Source of the DNA: Artemia franciscana
Lineage: Eukaryota > Arthropoda > Branchiopoda > Anostraca > Artemiidae
Direction: 5' to 3'
DNA length: 64,000 nucleotides
NCBI RefSeq assembly: GCF_032884065.1
Contig: NC_088880.1
Span: forward strand, 36,138,827 to 36,202,826
The first letter of the stretch is position 1. Every line of letters starts with the position of its first letter. The notes under the pieces were generated by a model, which did no database searches, was not told the DNA's origin, and was given only the letters and a program-made list of their open reading frames with translations. The translations under genes were made by a program, and so were the position numbers. Of this stretch, positions 1 to 11,586 are shown piece after piece.

Positions 1-60
1 ACACAATTTCCGGACCTCACAATTACACTGAACAAAATGGCTTTCTAAAAATGTTGCTTT

Positions 61-216
61 GATGTGTTTTGGGAAATGGTGGGTGTGGGAGGAGGGTTAG
101 TTACCCTACAATCACTTTCGACTATTAAAAAGGGCAGTAGCCCTTTCAATTTCCAATGGAATAAGTTCTTTCGAAGTTTCTATGTCAACTCCTTCGATAC
201 AAAGTGCCCTACTCTA

Positions 217-271
<55 letters not shown>

Positions 272-400
272 ATTGTGCCCACGTCACTCTTTACATAGGC
301 AGCATCTTAATTATTGCGCTGCCTATGATTTTTCTTGAACAAAAGGGTACATTTGGTCAAATAGTTTACCGTTATAGGATTTGATCTGTTCAAAAGATGT
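61..400 (-). repeat. Degenerate inverted copy of an element L-related segment
   Basis: Read on the minus strand this stretch matches, with many changes, the plus-strand stretch at about 52.50-52.95 kb. Shared blocks are the 'gcgcaatagcgctgcctaag' type hairpin region, the 'aatgtgggcacaatg' block and the 'ggagggcaactaaccccc' block. An internal A tract interrupts it at 220-270. The short open frame across it (64-384) is repeat translation with a poly-lysine run and is not a gene. Confidence 0.55.
220..270 (+). repeat. Poly-A tract, 51 bp
   Basis: An uninterrupted run of A directly follows CTATAT. It could be an expanded homopolymer or an assembly-sensitive stretch. No retroposed gene is recognisable upstream on the plus strand. 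Confidence 0.9.
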
Positions 401-1439
<1,039 letters not shown>

Positions 1440-1615
1440 GGCCCTCTAGCCAGGAAGTGCAATTGGTAATTGGGGGCCAGCCATTCCATGCTTTTGCATA
1501 CCCTTCCTGCTTACCTTCCCCAGATTTCTACATGTACCCATTTAGAGCTGGGTCAACTCTAGCTGATTTTAAAGAGTCACGCCATTATCCCCTGTCCCAA
1601 ACCAAATAGCCTGTC
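1440..1615 (+). repeat. Dispersed repeat R1, copy 1 (partial)
   Basis: The segment from 'ccaggaagtgcaattgg' through 'cacccttcctgc..accttccccagatttct' to 'gagctgggtcaactctagctga' matches the segment at 37955-38190 over about 170 bp with scattered changes. It resembles a short interspersed element, but no polymerase III A and B boxes could be convincingly placed. Only the 3' two thirds of the copy at 38 kb are present here. Confidence 0.6.
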
Positions 1616-1639
1616 ATGCCTGGAATCAACACCCAACGC

Positions 1640-2950
1640 ACATGTTGATGCGTTTGGAATGAACTGTTTTATAAATTTGGAGGGAGTTCATTCCATTGCA
1701 AAGCAAAATTAAGGTGAAACTTTCCGAGATTATTGAGGGGAATGTGTGACTAACTCAAAACACACTAAATGCATTCAGATTGACAAAAGGGCGTATCAGC
1801 TGCATCTCAGGATCAAATTAGAGCATTAAGCCGATACTTCATGACATTTGAAGAAGGATGCTGATCTAAATTGAAAACACTTCTTTACGTACGGTTTATC
1901 AAAAGGGTAAATCAGTAATGTCTCAGCAATGCCTGAAGGTAACAAACCAAAACTTTTCAGGGGCGTGTAATGGGGGATATTGAACTAAATCATGAGATGC
2001 TTGAGCCATCCACGTTTGTCATCAGGGTGTATTTCCGGTATCTTAAGAAGGGATAAAGGCATCAAGTTGAAACATTCCTGGTATATTGAGGAGGTTGCTT
2101 AACTTAATCTTGATGATAAAAGGGTTGTATTTGCGATATATCGAGGATGCCAAATGGAATTAGAGAGAAACTTGTAACTGCTAATGCGGCTACATGTAAC
2201 TGTGAGTACTTGCAACTGCTACTACTGCTGATGTCACTATTGCTACTACTACTAATACTACTGCTACTAATTATACCTACTACTACTGCTACTACTGCTA
2301 TTGCTACTGCTATTGCTACTACTAATACTATTACTAATACTACTGCTACTACTACAATTGCCGCTACTGCTACTATTACTACTACTACTGTTACTACTAC
2401 TACTACAATTACTACTACTTTTACTGTTACTACTGCAACTGCTACTGTTACTAGTACTACTACTACTATTACTACTATTACTACTACTAATACTGCGACT
2501 ACTGCTAATACTAGTGCTACTATTACTACTACAACTATTGAGCCAAATCAAAAGATTTTAAAGTCCATATATTTTCTAAAAATGCCATCGATGCAATAAC
2601 TTAGGAATGTGATATGGTAGAGGGCTGTGAAATTAAATCCAAATAACTACATATATCCAGATTGTTAAAGCTTATTGTTAAAGGATATTTCATCGGAACT
2701 TCAAGGTATGTTGGTGGGGATGTCAAACTAAACAAAAAATACTATGCGCATAAAAGTTTGTCCGAAGGGCATATCTGCAATATTTCATCTACGAACTATG
2801 AATATTAAGTTAAAATTGTCTGGGTATGTTGAGGGGGAGATTGAACTAAATCTAAATGTGATGTATGCATCCAAGGCTGTCAAAGGGGTGTATCCGTAGC
2901 ATCTTAAGAAAGGTTAAGGGAAAAAGGCTAAGGGACCGTTGACGCGCCAA
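1640..2950 (+). repeat. Degenerate ~117-bp tandem repeat family (R117) with embedded triplet array
   Basis: A unit with the landmarks 'ttgaaactttc', 'atgttgagggg', 'ttgaactaaatc', 'gcatccag' and 'tcaaaagggcgtatc' recurs. The 'gaaactttc'-like landmark falls near 1715, 1831, 1947 and 2065, then near 2692 and 2810, so the period is about 116-118 bp. A 330-bp triplet array interrupts the repeats. The same family occurs inverted at 30.1-30.86 kb and direct at 50.64-51.56 kb. Confidence 0.75.
2213..2541. repeat. Imperfect (ACT/GCT/ATT)n triplet array
   Basis: About 110 imperfect trinucleotide units, mostly act, gct, att and aat. They give low-complexity Thr/Ala, Leu or Ser frames in three phases (2147-2599, 2301-2561 and the minus strand). 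These frames are repeat shadows, not genes. Confidence 0.92.
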
Positions 2951-4826
2951 TGTACCACCGGTCTATATGTATTTACCCTTACGTTTTTACAGTAACCTGT
3001 TGATTTCGGTGTACTAAGTAACCTAGCGTGCTACATAACTTTGTAAAATTTTATTGACATTGAATTCTTAGAGCTTAGAAACAGAGTAGGCAGCGGCGTA
3101 ATTAGGGGGAACGCCCCCAGAGCCTCCCAGAAATTTGGGATGTTCTTTTAAAAAGTTTATTCTATCCCTTACTTCAATCCTCTTGATTTCTTACAGCATA
3201 GTTTGATAATTTATTCGAAATGGTTTGCAGCAATAAATATTTAAAACTCTTTCAGCATTTGCTTATACTCAAGGGTGCAACATTATTGAGTTTAGGATTC
3301 CGTCCGCCCTACTGAACCTCAACGATTATGCAGATTTTGAACCTATGTTTTTAATAATTTTCTCCCTACGCATCATTCTAAATTAGTACAGTAAAACTAT
3401 TATCAAAATTTGGCCAACATATAAATAGTAAGCCAAAAACAAGTAAAAAAAAACAGTAGCCCATTTTTCAATATTCTGTTTTGTTTTACTTAGAGCTATA
3501 TCCTCCTGCGCCACCTGGTCGGCCCTCTCTCTGATACTTTCGTGCGTGCTCCTGAACAGAGATTTTTCGAAAACGACTTGTAAAGCATAGAATCCTGATC
3601 AGAACATCCCCATCTTTGTTTTCCTCACCTATGCCTACTAATAAAAGGGGAGGCAAAGCTATACATCGTTAAGTTTAGTGTATATATGTTTCTATGTGTT
3701 CTTTAGAGACTCCCAACTCCCTTTATATGTATGGCTAATAGTCTTAAGGTGTCAATCGCTGATTTTCATGCAGTTGCAAGCTTATTTTGAGATTTGTTTA
3801 TCAGACATTATAAACGTGTTCTGTCATTTTTTTTTTCAAATAATATTTTAAAATAAGAAACTATCTTGTAGTCAAATTTGCCAGAATATCGTTTCGCTTA
3901 ATTTAAGGCGTTACCTGCATTAAAACTAACAAAAAAAAAAAAATGCTTTCAACCAGCATGATCCGGAACTGCGCTTTTTATGGTTTCAAATCTTTGTTGT
4001 GTGAGTTGGGTACCGAACTAGCTACCGTGATTGCATCATACTGTAACCCTTAAGAATCCAATCTCAGCAAGTTTAAGGCTCACTTTTGTGAAGCTATAGA
4101 TTAGGATACCCTAAGAAAATTTTCTAGAACTATTTCGTCAAAAATACTCTTATTATGTTAGAAAGAGAAAAGCAAAAGGAAGAAAATTAATACTTAGTCT
4201 GAATCATCAATTTAAAAAAGGCATTCAAAATATGTAGCATTATACAAAAATATAACACCTTAATTAAAAGATGAAGTCTGATGTAATAGGGGTTTGTTTC
4301 CGGAGTAAGGGGATAATTCAGTTTAGGTTTAGGAGCAAGCAAAGCCAAAATTTTATTTTTTTAAAAACTAGTGGGAGCGGCTGGGAGATTTTGCTGTGCA
4401 TCCCATAAAAATACATGAAAGTATTTTTTTTTTTTAATTTAAGGGGGATGGTAGAAGTTTCATCAGGGTCTCCAGTTGTTTTTGCTCCCAACCCCAATCA
4501 TCAAAGCTACAATATAAGTAGATAAACAGAAACTCAGTTCGGCACCTCTTCAGAGGCTCCACATGGGACAGCCACCCCTCCTAGCTATACCCTTGGGGCG
4601 GATTTAGGTGGGGTTGGGGGTAATAACTATCGAGAAGCAGGAAGATACTCTCCCCACTCTCCCTGTTTATGCCACTCACATTATAGTCTTTTTGATAAAG
4701 TCAATGTTATTTGGCACAAGTGATGGGCCAACTTCTTCAGCTTCTTATTTCATATTAAACTCAAGAAAAAAAACATGGTCGGGCATAACAGTTTTTCCAC
4801 TTTTCGAATGGCTTAGCATTTCCTTT
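2951..4826. other. Intergenic, nothing recognised
   Basis: AT-rich sequence with short homopolymer runs. A small 'cggcgtaattagggggaacgc' block near 3092 resembles the ends of dispersed repeats at 37-38 kb. The 81-residue open frame at 4608-4853 runs into element L and shows no domain. No gene is supported. Confidence 0.5.
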
Positions 4827-5259
4827 CAAACGGTTCGTGGTAACGAACTGTAGCAAGGAGCGACCCGGCTCAATAGTAACCAAAACTCTAAAAAATGGAA
4901 TTTTGATATCAATAGCTACATCAAAAGAATCACATTTTAATGCTGATTTTAAATATATAAGTTTCATGAAGTTTAGTCTTACTCATCAAAATTTACAAGC
5001 CTGTGAAAATATGCCTTATTTTATAAAATAGGGGGAAACACACCCTAAAAGTCATAGAATCTTAACGAAAATCTAACGAAAAACTGTTTTTTACTTTTTT
5101 AAAAAGAAGAGTTGAGAGAAAGAGTCAAACTTTAGCGTAAAGAGTGGGGCGTTGATGAGGAAGCATCTCCTTTCATATGCGAAGTAATTTCTGTTCGTTT
5201 TAAGTTTTAATGTCGCTCCTTACTTTCAGTTAAAAAACCTTGTTTTTTTTAATTTAATT
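4827..5259 (+). mobile_element. Element L, internally deleted copy
   Basis: It starts with the element L 5' end (CAAACGGTTCGTGG, then the ACGAACTG half of the hairpin) and continues for about 240 bp of 5' sequence. It then jumps directly into the loop and right arm of the terminal foldback module, ending in the usual T-rich 'atttaatt'. About 1.27 kb of internal sequence is missing compared with the full copies at 6458 and 8634. No coding capacity. Confidence 0.85.
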
Positions 5260-6457
5260 AATAAAGACATCAGAACTTTGTCGAGCACAATTGCTAAAAG
5301 CTGGCATACTTTAAATAAATAAAAACACTGTTTTATCATTTACCTCTAATTTTAAGTAAGGTTTATAAGGGATCTCACTAAAAACTCAAGAAACAAGTTA
5401 ATATTAAAAAATAAGAAATTAGTCGTTCTTGTAGCTCTTTTGGAAGGGAAGCCAAATTGATTTTCTTAACTTAAATTAATACCGTCATTAAAAGTAAATT
5501 TTTACTTAATTAATTTGAAGGACAAGTCAAAGTTTTGACATATGGCGTCAAAAAATCCTATATTCTGAAAACATAATTCTTTGTTTATACGTGTGAATGA
5601 CCAAGCATGCAGAAAAGGATGTTATGGAATTTAATGCCCGAACTTGGATTGCAAGGTTGGATATAGTGAACATTATTCACCAGTGTTTTTTAACAGCAAT
5701 AGTAAATTGGACTTCGCTTCTAGCTGAGTATATAATTTTAGTCAGTTTTCTACGTAGGTATGAAAATGATGAATTTAAAGGTAAGAATTTTTACTCTATT
5801 TACACTGAAGATTTTTAGTTTCCTTTGCTATAGATTCTTATTGATACTTCGCAATTTTGTGCCTTGATTACTCATAGGAAGTAAATATTGTGCTGACAAT
5901 TGAGCATATGCATATCAAGTTCAATGAACTTTCTAAGCATAATGGGTAGAGCCCTAACAACTTGAACACAACCCTTTTAGTGAGTCCAGATTTAGCCCAA
6001 AATAATATGTTTATCCATTGTTTTTCATTGCTTGAGTTTTCGCACGTGTCTGTTCTATTTCTCTTCTGTATAATAAGTAGACAAGGGGAAATAAAACCGA
6101 TAAATAGAAAACTAAAATATTATGAAGAAAGAATTTATTACTAAAGTGTTTTCTTGTAATAGTGTATATAGCGCACGGCTACGTCTGGTCTCACCAGGGG
6201 AAAGATTGTCAGGGTAATGACCCCAACGTTTGGAAAGAGGGTTGATCGCGAAGTTGAACAATCCAACTCTTTCGCTATCGTAGGGTTATTTTCTTGACAG
6301 GCCACAGACAAAAATGGTAACAATCTTTACCGATATTTTTCGGTTCGTTACATTTTAACCACATTTTTTAGCTCAATTTAAAAAATAGGATTAGATTTGC
6401 CCGGTCAAAAAAAAATTAATTTCTTTCGCAAGACAACTTTCATTTGTTTTATGTTAT
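5260..6457. other. Intergenic, nothing recognised
   Basis: AT-rich DNA between two element L copies. Open frames of 60-73 residues (5597-5818, 5962-6144) have no recognisable domain or splice context. Nothing is supported as a gene. Confidence 0.45.
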
Positions 6458-8163
6458 CAAACAGTTCGTGGTAACGAACTGTAGTAAGGAGCGACCCGGC
6501 TCAATAGAAACCAAAACTCTAAAAAATGGAATTTTGATACCAATAGCTACATCAAAAGAATCGCATTTTAATGCTGGTTTTAAATATATAAGTTTCATCA
6601 AGTTTAGTCTTACCCATCAAAAGTTACGAGCCTGAGAAAATTTGCGTTATTCTAGAAAATAGGGGGAAACGCCCCCTAAAAGTCATAGAATCTTAACGAA
6701 AATCACACCATCAGATTCAGCGTATCAGAGATCCCTACTGTAGAAGTTTCGAGCTCCTATCTACAAAAATGTGGAATTTTGCATTTTTTGCCAGAAGGCA
6801 GATCACGGATGCGTGTTATTTGTTTTTTTGTTTTTTTTTCCCAGGGGTGATCGTATCGACCCAGTTGTCCTAGAATGTTGCAAGAGGGCTCATTCTAATG
6901 GAAATGAAAAGTTCTAGTGCCCTTTTTAAGTGACCAAAAAAATTGGAGGGCACCTAGGTCCCCTCCCACGCTAATTATTTTCCCAAGGTCAACGGATCAA
7001 AATTCTGAGATAGCCATTTTCTTCAGCGTAGTCGAAAAACCTTATAACTATGTCTTTGGGGAGAACTTACTCCCCCACAGTCCCCGTGGGAGGGGCAACA
7101 AGTTACAAACTTTGACCTGTGCTTACATATAGTAATGGTTATTGGGAAGTATACAGGCGTTTTCAGGAGGATTTTTTTGGTTTGGGGGAGGGGTTGAGAA
7201 GAGGGGGATATGCTGGGGGAACTTTCCTTCGAGAATTTGTAATGGGAGAAGAAAATTTCCATGAAGGGAGAGCAGGATTTAATAGCATTATTTAAAAAAT
7301 AAAATAAAAAATAAATGTGAAAAAGCTTTTTCAGCTGGAATTAAGGAACAGCAATAAAACTTAAAACAAACAGAAATTATTACCCATATAAGGGGCTCAC
7401 CTCCTTATGATACCTAGCTCTTTACGCTAAAGTATTTTCGGTAATTTCAACTACTTATTCTACGGCTTTTGTGATTCAGGGGGTCATTCTTAATGAATTG
7501 GGATAAAATTTAAGCTTTAGTGTAAAGAGCGAGGTACTGACGATGGGGTGAATCCCCTCATATATGTAATAAAAACATGAGAATACAAAAGTTCTTTACG
7601 TAAGCTAATTTATAAGTTACGTAAATCTTTTACCAATAAAAAGATTCGTAAAAAATTAAAAGTTCTAGTTGCCTTTTTAATTAATCAAAAAATCGGGGGG
7701 CAACTAGGCTTCGTCCCCCGCTCTTTTTTCTCAAAATCATTCGATCAAAATTATGAGAAAGCCATTGAGCCAAAAAAAAAAAAATATGCAAATTTGGTTT
7801 TGATTATTCCTCTGCGGAGTGCCAAAATCAAAACATGCATTGATTCAAAAACGTTCAGAAATTAAATAAAAAAAAACAAGTTTTTTTAACTGAAAGTAAG
7901 GAGCGACATTAAAACTTAAAACGCACAGAAATTACTTCGTATATGAAAGAGGCTGCTTCCTCATCAACGCCCCGCTCTTTACGCTAAAGTTTTTTACTGT
8001 TTTAAAAAGAAGAATTGAGAGAAAGAGTCAAACTTTAGCGTAAAGAGCGGGGCGTTGATGAGGAAGCAGCCTCTTTCATATACGAAGTAATTTCTGTGCG
8101 TTTTAAGTTTTAATGTCGCTCCTTACTTTCAGTTAAAAAAAAACTTGTTTTTTTATTTAATTG
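6458..8163 (+). mobile_element. Element L, full-length copy A (~1.71 kb, non-autonomous)
   Basis: The 5' end is CAAACAGTTCG followed by a hairpin with arms ACAGTTCGT and ACGAACTGT around the loop GGTA. Next come 'agtaaggagcgacccggctc', a ~900-bp A+T-rich body with runs such as 'cccaggggtgatcg', an internal degenerate foldback (about 7330-7560), and a terminal foldback module at 7875-8154. It ends 'cttgtttttttatttaat'. It encodes nothing longer than about 80 residues. The motif AACTGwArTAAGGAGCGAC recurs at the 5' end, at the start of the foldback, and inverted at the 3' end, so it may act as a terminal recognition motif. The class is unknown. Confidence 0.85.
7875..8154. repeat. Foldback module: ~100-bp inverted arms with ~50-bp loop
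   Basis: The left arm begins 'aacaagttttttt..aactgaaagtaagg' and runs to 'cgctaaagttt'. The right arm runs from 'aaactttagcg' to 'ccttactttcagtt'. The arms are near-perfect reverse complements and would form a hairpin of about 100 bp. Other copies with both arms are at 10065-10348, 18375-18641, 21375-21652, 24799-25070, 34705-34985 and 53860-54130. Confidence 0.9.
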
Positions 8164-8179
8164 GCTAATAAAGCCATTG

Positions 8180-8600
8180 TTTACGGATAGTTTCGGATAT
8201 CAATTTGACTGACCTTGACACAAACAGCAGGCTGTTGGAAAAATACCCTTTTGTTCCGCTTTCTAGGGACTACAATGAGAGAAATGTTGCTAGTACACGG
8301 GTTGCGGATGAAGAATTAAAGCTTTATAAGAGTGTTATTTCTGGTCATTATTCTAGGGCCAAGGATAGCATATCTTTCCTGAATTGGATGGGTAGAGGTC
8401 TTAAGAAAGGATTCCAAGGAAACTAAAACTTCTTGGGAGTGTGTAGGGAGTGATGAGGGGAGCTTCAATTAGACCGGGATGGATAAGGAGCATGTGCAAC
8501 TTTGTTGGGCTGTGGAGTTATGATACTTTAGTCAGTTGTTTGTAGTAGCAATTGCTGTAGTTACTACTACTAAGTTCTAAAAACTTTTATAGCAAGTGTC
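8180..8600 (+). pseudogene. 3' end of a decayed non-LTR retrotransposon (RT C-terminal region)
   Basis: The plus-strand frame 8205-8426 contains 'LTDLDTNSRLLEKY' and 'PLSRDYNERNVA'. These match the equivalent stretches of the retrotransposons at 32.5 kb (+) and 33.2 kb (-), which read like LTDRxSNSRL and PLSRAxxRER. After the stop, 'tcttgggagtgtg' to 'gggatgga..gagcatgtgcaactttgttggg' matches the family's 3' end, followed by TAG/TAC-type triplets (8560-8578). Only the extreme 3' part survives, wedged between two element L copies. Non-functional. Confidence 0.75.
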
Positions 8601-8633
8601 TGCCCGCCATGGAACGTACATGTGCAGACATTT

Positions 8634-10355
8634 CAAACTGTTCGTGGTAACGAACTGTAGTAAGGAGCGACCCGGCTCAATAGTAACCGAAACTCTAAAA
8701 AATACAATTTTGATACCAATAGCTACATCGAAAGAATCGCATTTAAATGCTGATTTGAAATATATAAGTTTCATCAAGTTTAGTCTTACCCATCAAAAGT
8801 CACGAGCCTGAGAAAATTTGCGTTATTTTAGAAAATAGGAGGAAACGCCCCCTAAAAGTCATAGAATCTTAACGAAAATCACACCATCAGATTCAGCGTA
8901 TAAGAGAACCCTACTGTAGAAGTTTAGAGCTCCTATCTACAAAAATGTGGAATTTTGCATTTTTTGCCAGAAGGCAGATCACGGATGCGTGTTTATCTGT
9001 TTTTTTTGTTTTTTTTTCTTTTTCCCAGGGGTGATCGTATCGACCCAGTTGTCCTAGAATGGGGCAAGAGGGCTCATTCAAACGGAAATGGAAAGTTCTA
9101 GTGCCCTTTTTAAGTGACCAAAAAAATTGGAGGGCACCTAGGCCCCCTCCCACGCCAATTATTTTCCCAAAGTCAACGGATCAAAATTCTGAGATAGCCA
9201 TTTTATTCAGCGTAGTCGAAAAACCTAATAACTATGTCTTTGGGGACGCCTTACTCCCCCACAGTCCCCGTGGGAGGGGCAACAAGTTACAAACTTTGAC
9301 CTGTGCTTACATTTAGTAATGGTTATTGGGAAGTATACAGGCGTTTTCAGGAGGATTTTTTTTGTTTGGGGGAGGGGTTGAGAAGAGGGGGATATTCTGG
9401 GGAAACTTTCCTTAGAGAATTTGTGATGGGAGAAGAAAATTTCCATGAAGGGAGAGCAGGATATAGGCTACTAGCATTATTAAAAAAAAAAAAAAAACAA
9501 TTAAAAAATAAAAGTGAAAAAGCTTTTTCAGCTGGAAGTAAGGAACAGCAATAAAACTTAAAACAAACAGAAATTATTACCCATATGAGGGGCTCACCTC
9601 CTTCTAATACCTCGCTCTTTACGCTAAAATATTTTCAGTAATTTCAACTACTTATTCTACGGATTTTGTGATTCAGGGGGTCATTCTTAATGAATTGGGA
9701 TAAAATTTAAGCTTTAGTGTAAAGAGCGAGGTACTGACGATGAGGCGAATCCCCTCATATATGTAATAAAAACATGAGAATACAAAAGTTCTCTACGTAA
9801 GCTAATTTATAAGTTACGTAAATCTTTTACCAATAAAAAGATCCGTAAAAAATTAAAAGTTCTAGTTGCCTTTTTAATTAACCAAAAAATCGGGGGGCAA
9901 CTAGGTTTCGCCCCCCGCTCTTTTTTTCTCAAAATCATTCGGTCAAAATTATGAGAAAGCCATTAAGCCAAAAAAAATATGCAAATTTCGTTTTGATTAT
10001 TCCTCTGCGGAGAGCCAAAATCAAAACATGCATTGATTCAAAAACGTTCAGAAATTAAATAAAAAAAACAAGGTTTTTTTAACTGAAAGTAAGGAGCGAC
10101 ATTAAAACTTAAAACGCACAGAAATTACTTCGTATATGAAAGAGGCTGCTTCCTCTTCAACGCCCCGCTCTTTACGCTAAAGTTTTTTACTGTTTTAAAA
10201 AGAAGAATTGAGAGAAAGAGTCAAACTTTAGCGTAAAGAGCGAGGCGTTGATGAGGAAGCAGCCTCTTTCATATACGAAGTAATTTCTGTGCGTTTTAAG
10301 TTTTAATGTCGCTTCTTACTTTCAGTTAAAAAAACTTGTTTTTTTTTATTTAATT
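8634..10355 (+). mobile_element. Element L, full-length copy B (~1.72 kb)
   Basis: Nearly identical by eye to copy A at 6458-8163 and in the same orientation, separated by a 470-bp retrotransposon remnant. It starts CAAACTGTTCGTGG, whose one changed base weakens the 5' hairpin. It carries the internal degenerate foldback and a terminal foldback module (10065-10348) and ends in 'tttttttttatttaatt'. The high similarity of A and B points to recent insertions or a local duplication. Confidence 0.85.
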
Positions 10356-11586
10356 GCAATAAGGAGGCTCAATAATAACAATAAAAATCGTATTTGTTAG
10401 TTAAGTGAAATTAAGATTTCTCTTCTGCATATGTACTTGTATCAATCAACCACATTTTCAAAGTTGTTGGCGAAAGCGTTTCTCGTGCCTTGTCTTCCCT
10501 GAGTTAGTTAATAGTATTACGTAATCCAATACTTATAGTTTTTACTTAATTACAAATAGTAAGTACTTTCAGAATCTTTTACTTAAGTAGACTACAAGTT
10601 ACTGATACTTTTTACTTGAGTAATTGCTAAAGAACTTTTTACTTAAGTAGTTAATTAATCGACTGGTTAATACCCCCCTTAGATTGACGCTGCAGTGATT
10701 AAGAAGGGCAATAGCTTTTGTGGGGATTTGTATCGTGCATTTATTGTACCCCTAATTCATTAGGAATAATGAATTAGTATATCTATGATTGTTATTTGTA
10801 AGACAATAACAATCTATAACAATAATAATCAATAACAATAACAATCTATAGCAATCTATAACAGCAACAATAAAAACAACAAAAATAACAATCTATGATC
10901 GTTATGATCGTTATTTGTCTCAAGGAAAATAGAAAACTATAATTTTTAGTTTATTGCAGCAGCTCCTAGTAGCAATAAATTATTCCTTAGTCATGTCCTA
11001 AAATATCAGTCAGAAATAATTTTTAACATTTTAAGCATAAGCAAACACTAAAAAGAACAAGTATCAAGCTAATCAGATAAACGAGAAAGAAGCCTGAAGC
11101 CTTAAACCTTTGACCATATTTGTCAATAGCTGCAAGGGTTCAACATTCACTCACCCTTGTATCAAAGTGTCAAATTTTAGGTTGACAGTGTTGTTTCTGG
11201 TGGTTGGGTCTCTATTAGAGCCAGTAAACGAGTTCTCAAAAATGTATAAATAATGACGAGACGGGAAAGCAAATTTTAACGTAATCGTTATTAGACTTTT
11301 TTTTTGCAGAGCAGAAAATGTTATTATGTCAATTCGGAAAAATTATAGAAAAAAATACTAGAAAAATATTTCTTTTTTTTATAAAAAAAAAAAATATCAA
11401 GAAAAAATATCATAAAAAAATTATTCAGAACAATTCAGAAAAATTTTTCAGAAAAAATTATAGTGCTGTTTTCAGGAAACTAATACATATATACAGATAG
11501 ATTACAGTGGAACATACTTTTCGATAAAGAAGTTCTTGAAAAAAATTAAAGAGCTATATTAAACTAAAGACCAGCAGAAATGGAGC
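10356..11586. other. Intergenic with simple-sequence patches
   Basis: Holds an ACTTAAGTA-rich patch (about 10530-10665: repeated 'tttttacttaagtag' and 'acttgagtaattg') that looks like a degenerate short repeat. It also holds an AACAATAACAATC-type array (10795-10915) flanked by 'gattgttattt' and its complement. The 60-residue Lys-rich frame at 11318-11500 is AT-rich noise. No gene. Confidence 0.5.

Noticed and set aside
2147-2599. Thr/Ala-, Leu- and Ser-rich open frames
   Set aside because: Translations of a triplet array in three phases with no signal peptide, splice context or conserved part.
7023-7262. Minus frames reading MEIFFSHxKFSKESxPxISPSSQPLP (also 9225-9446, 63485-63724)
   Set aside because: Antisense shadow of the element L body; frame integrity is not kept across copies.
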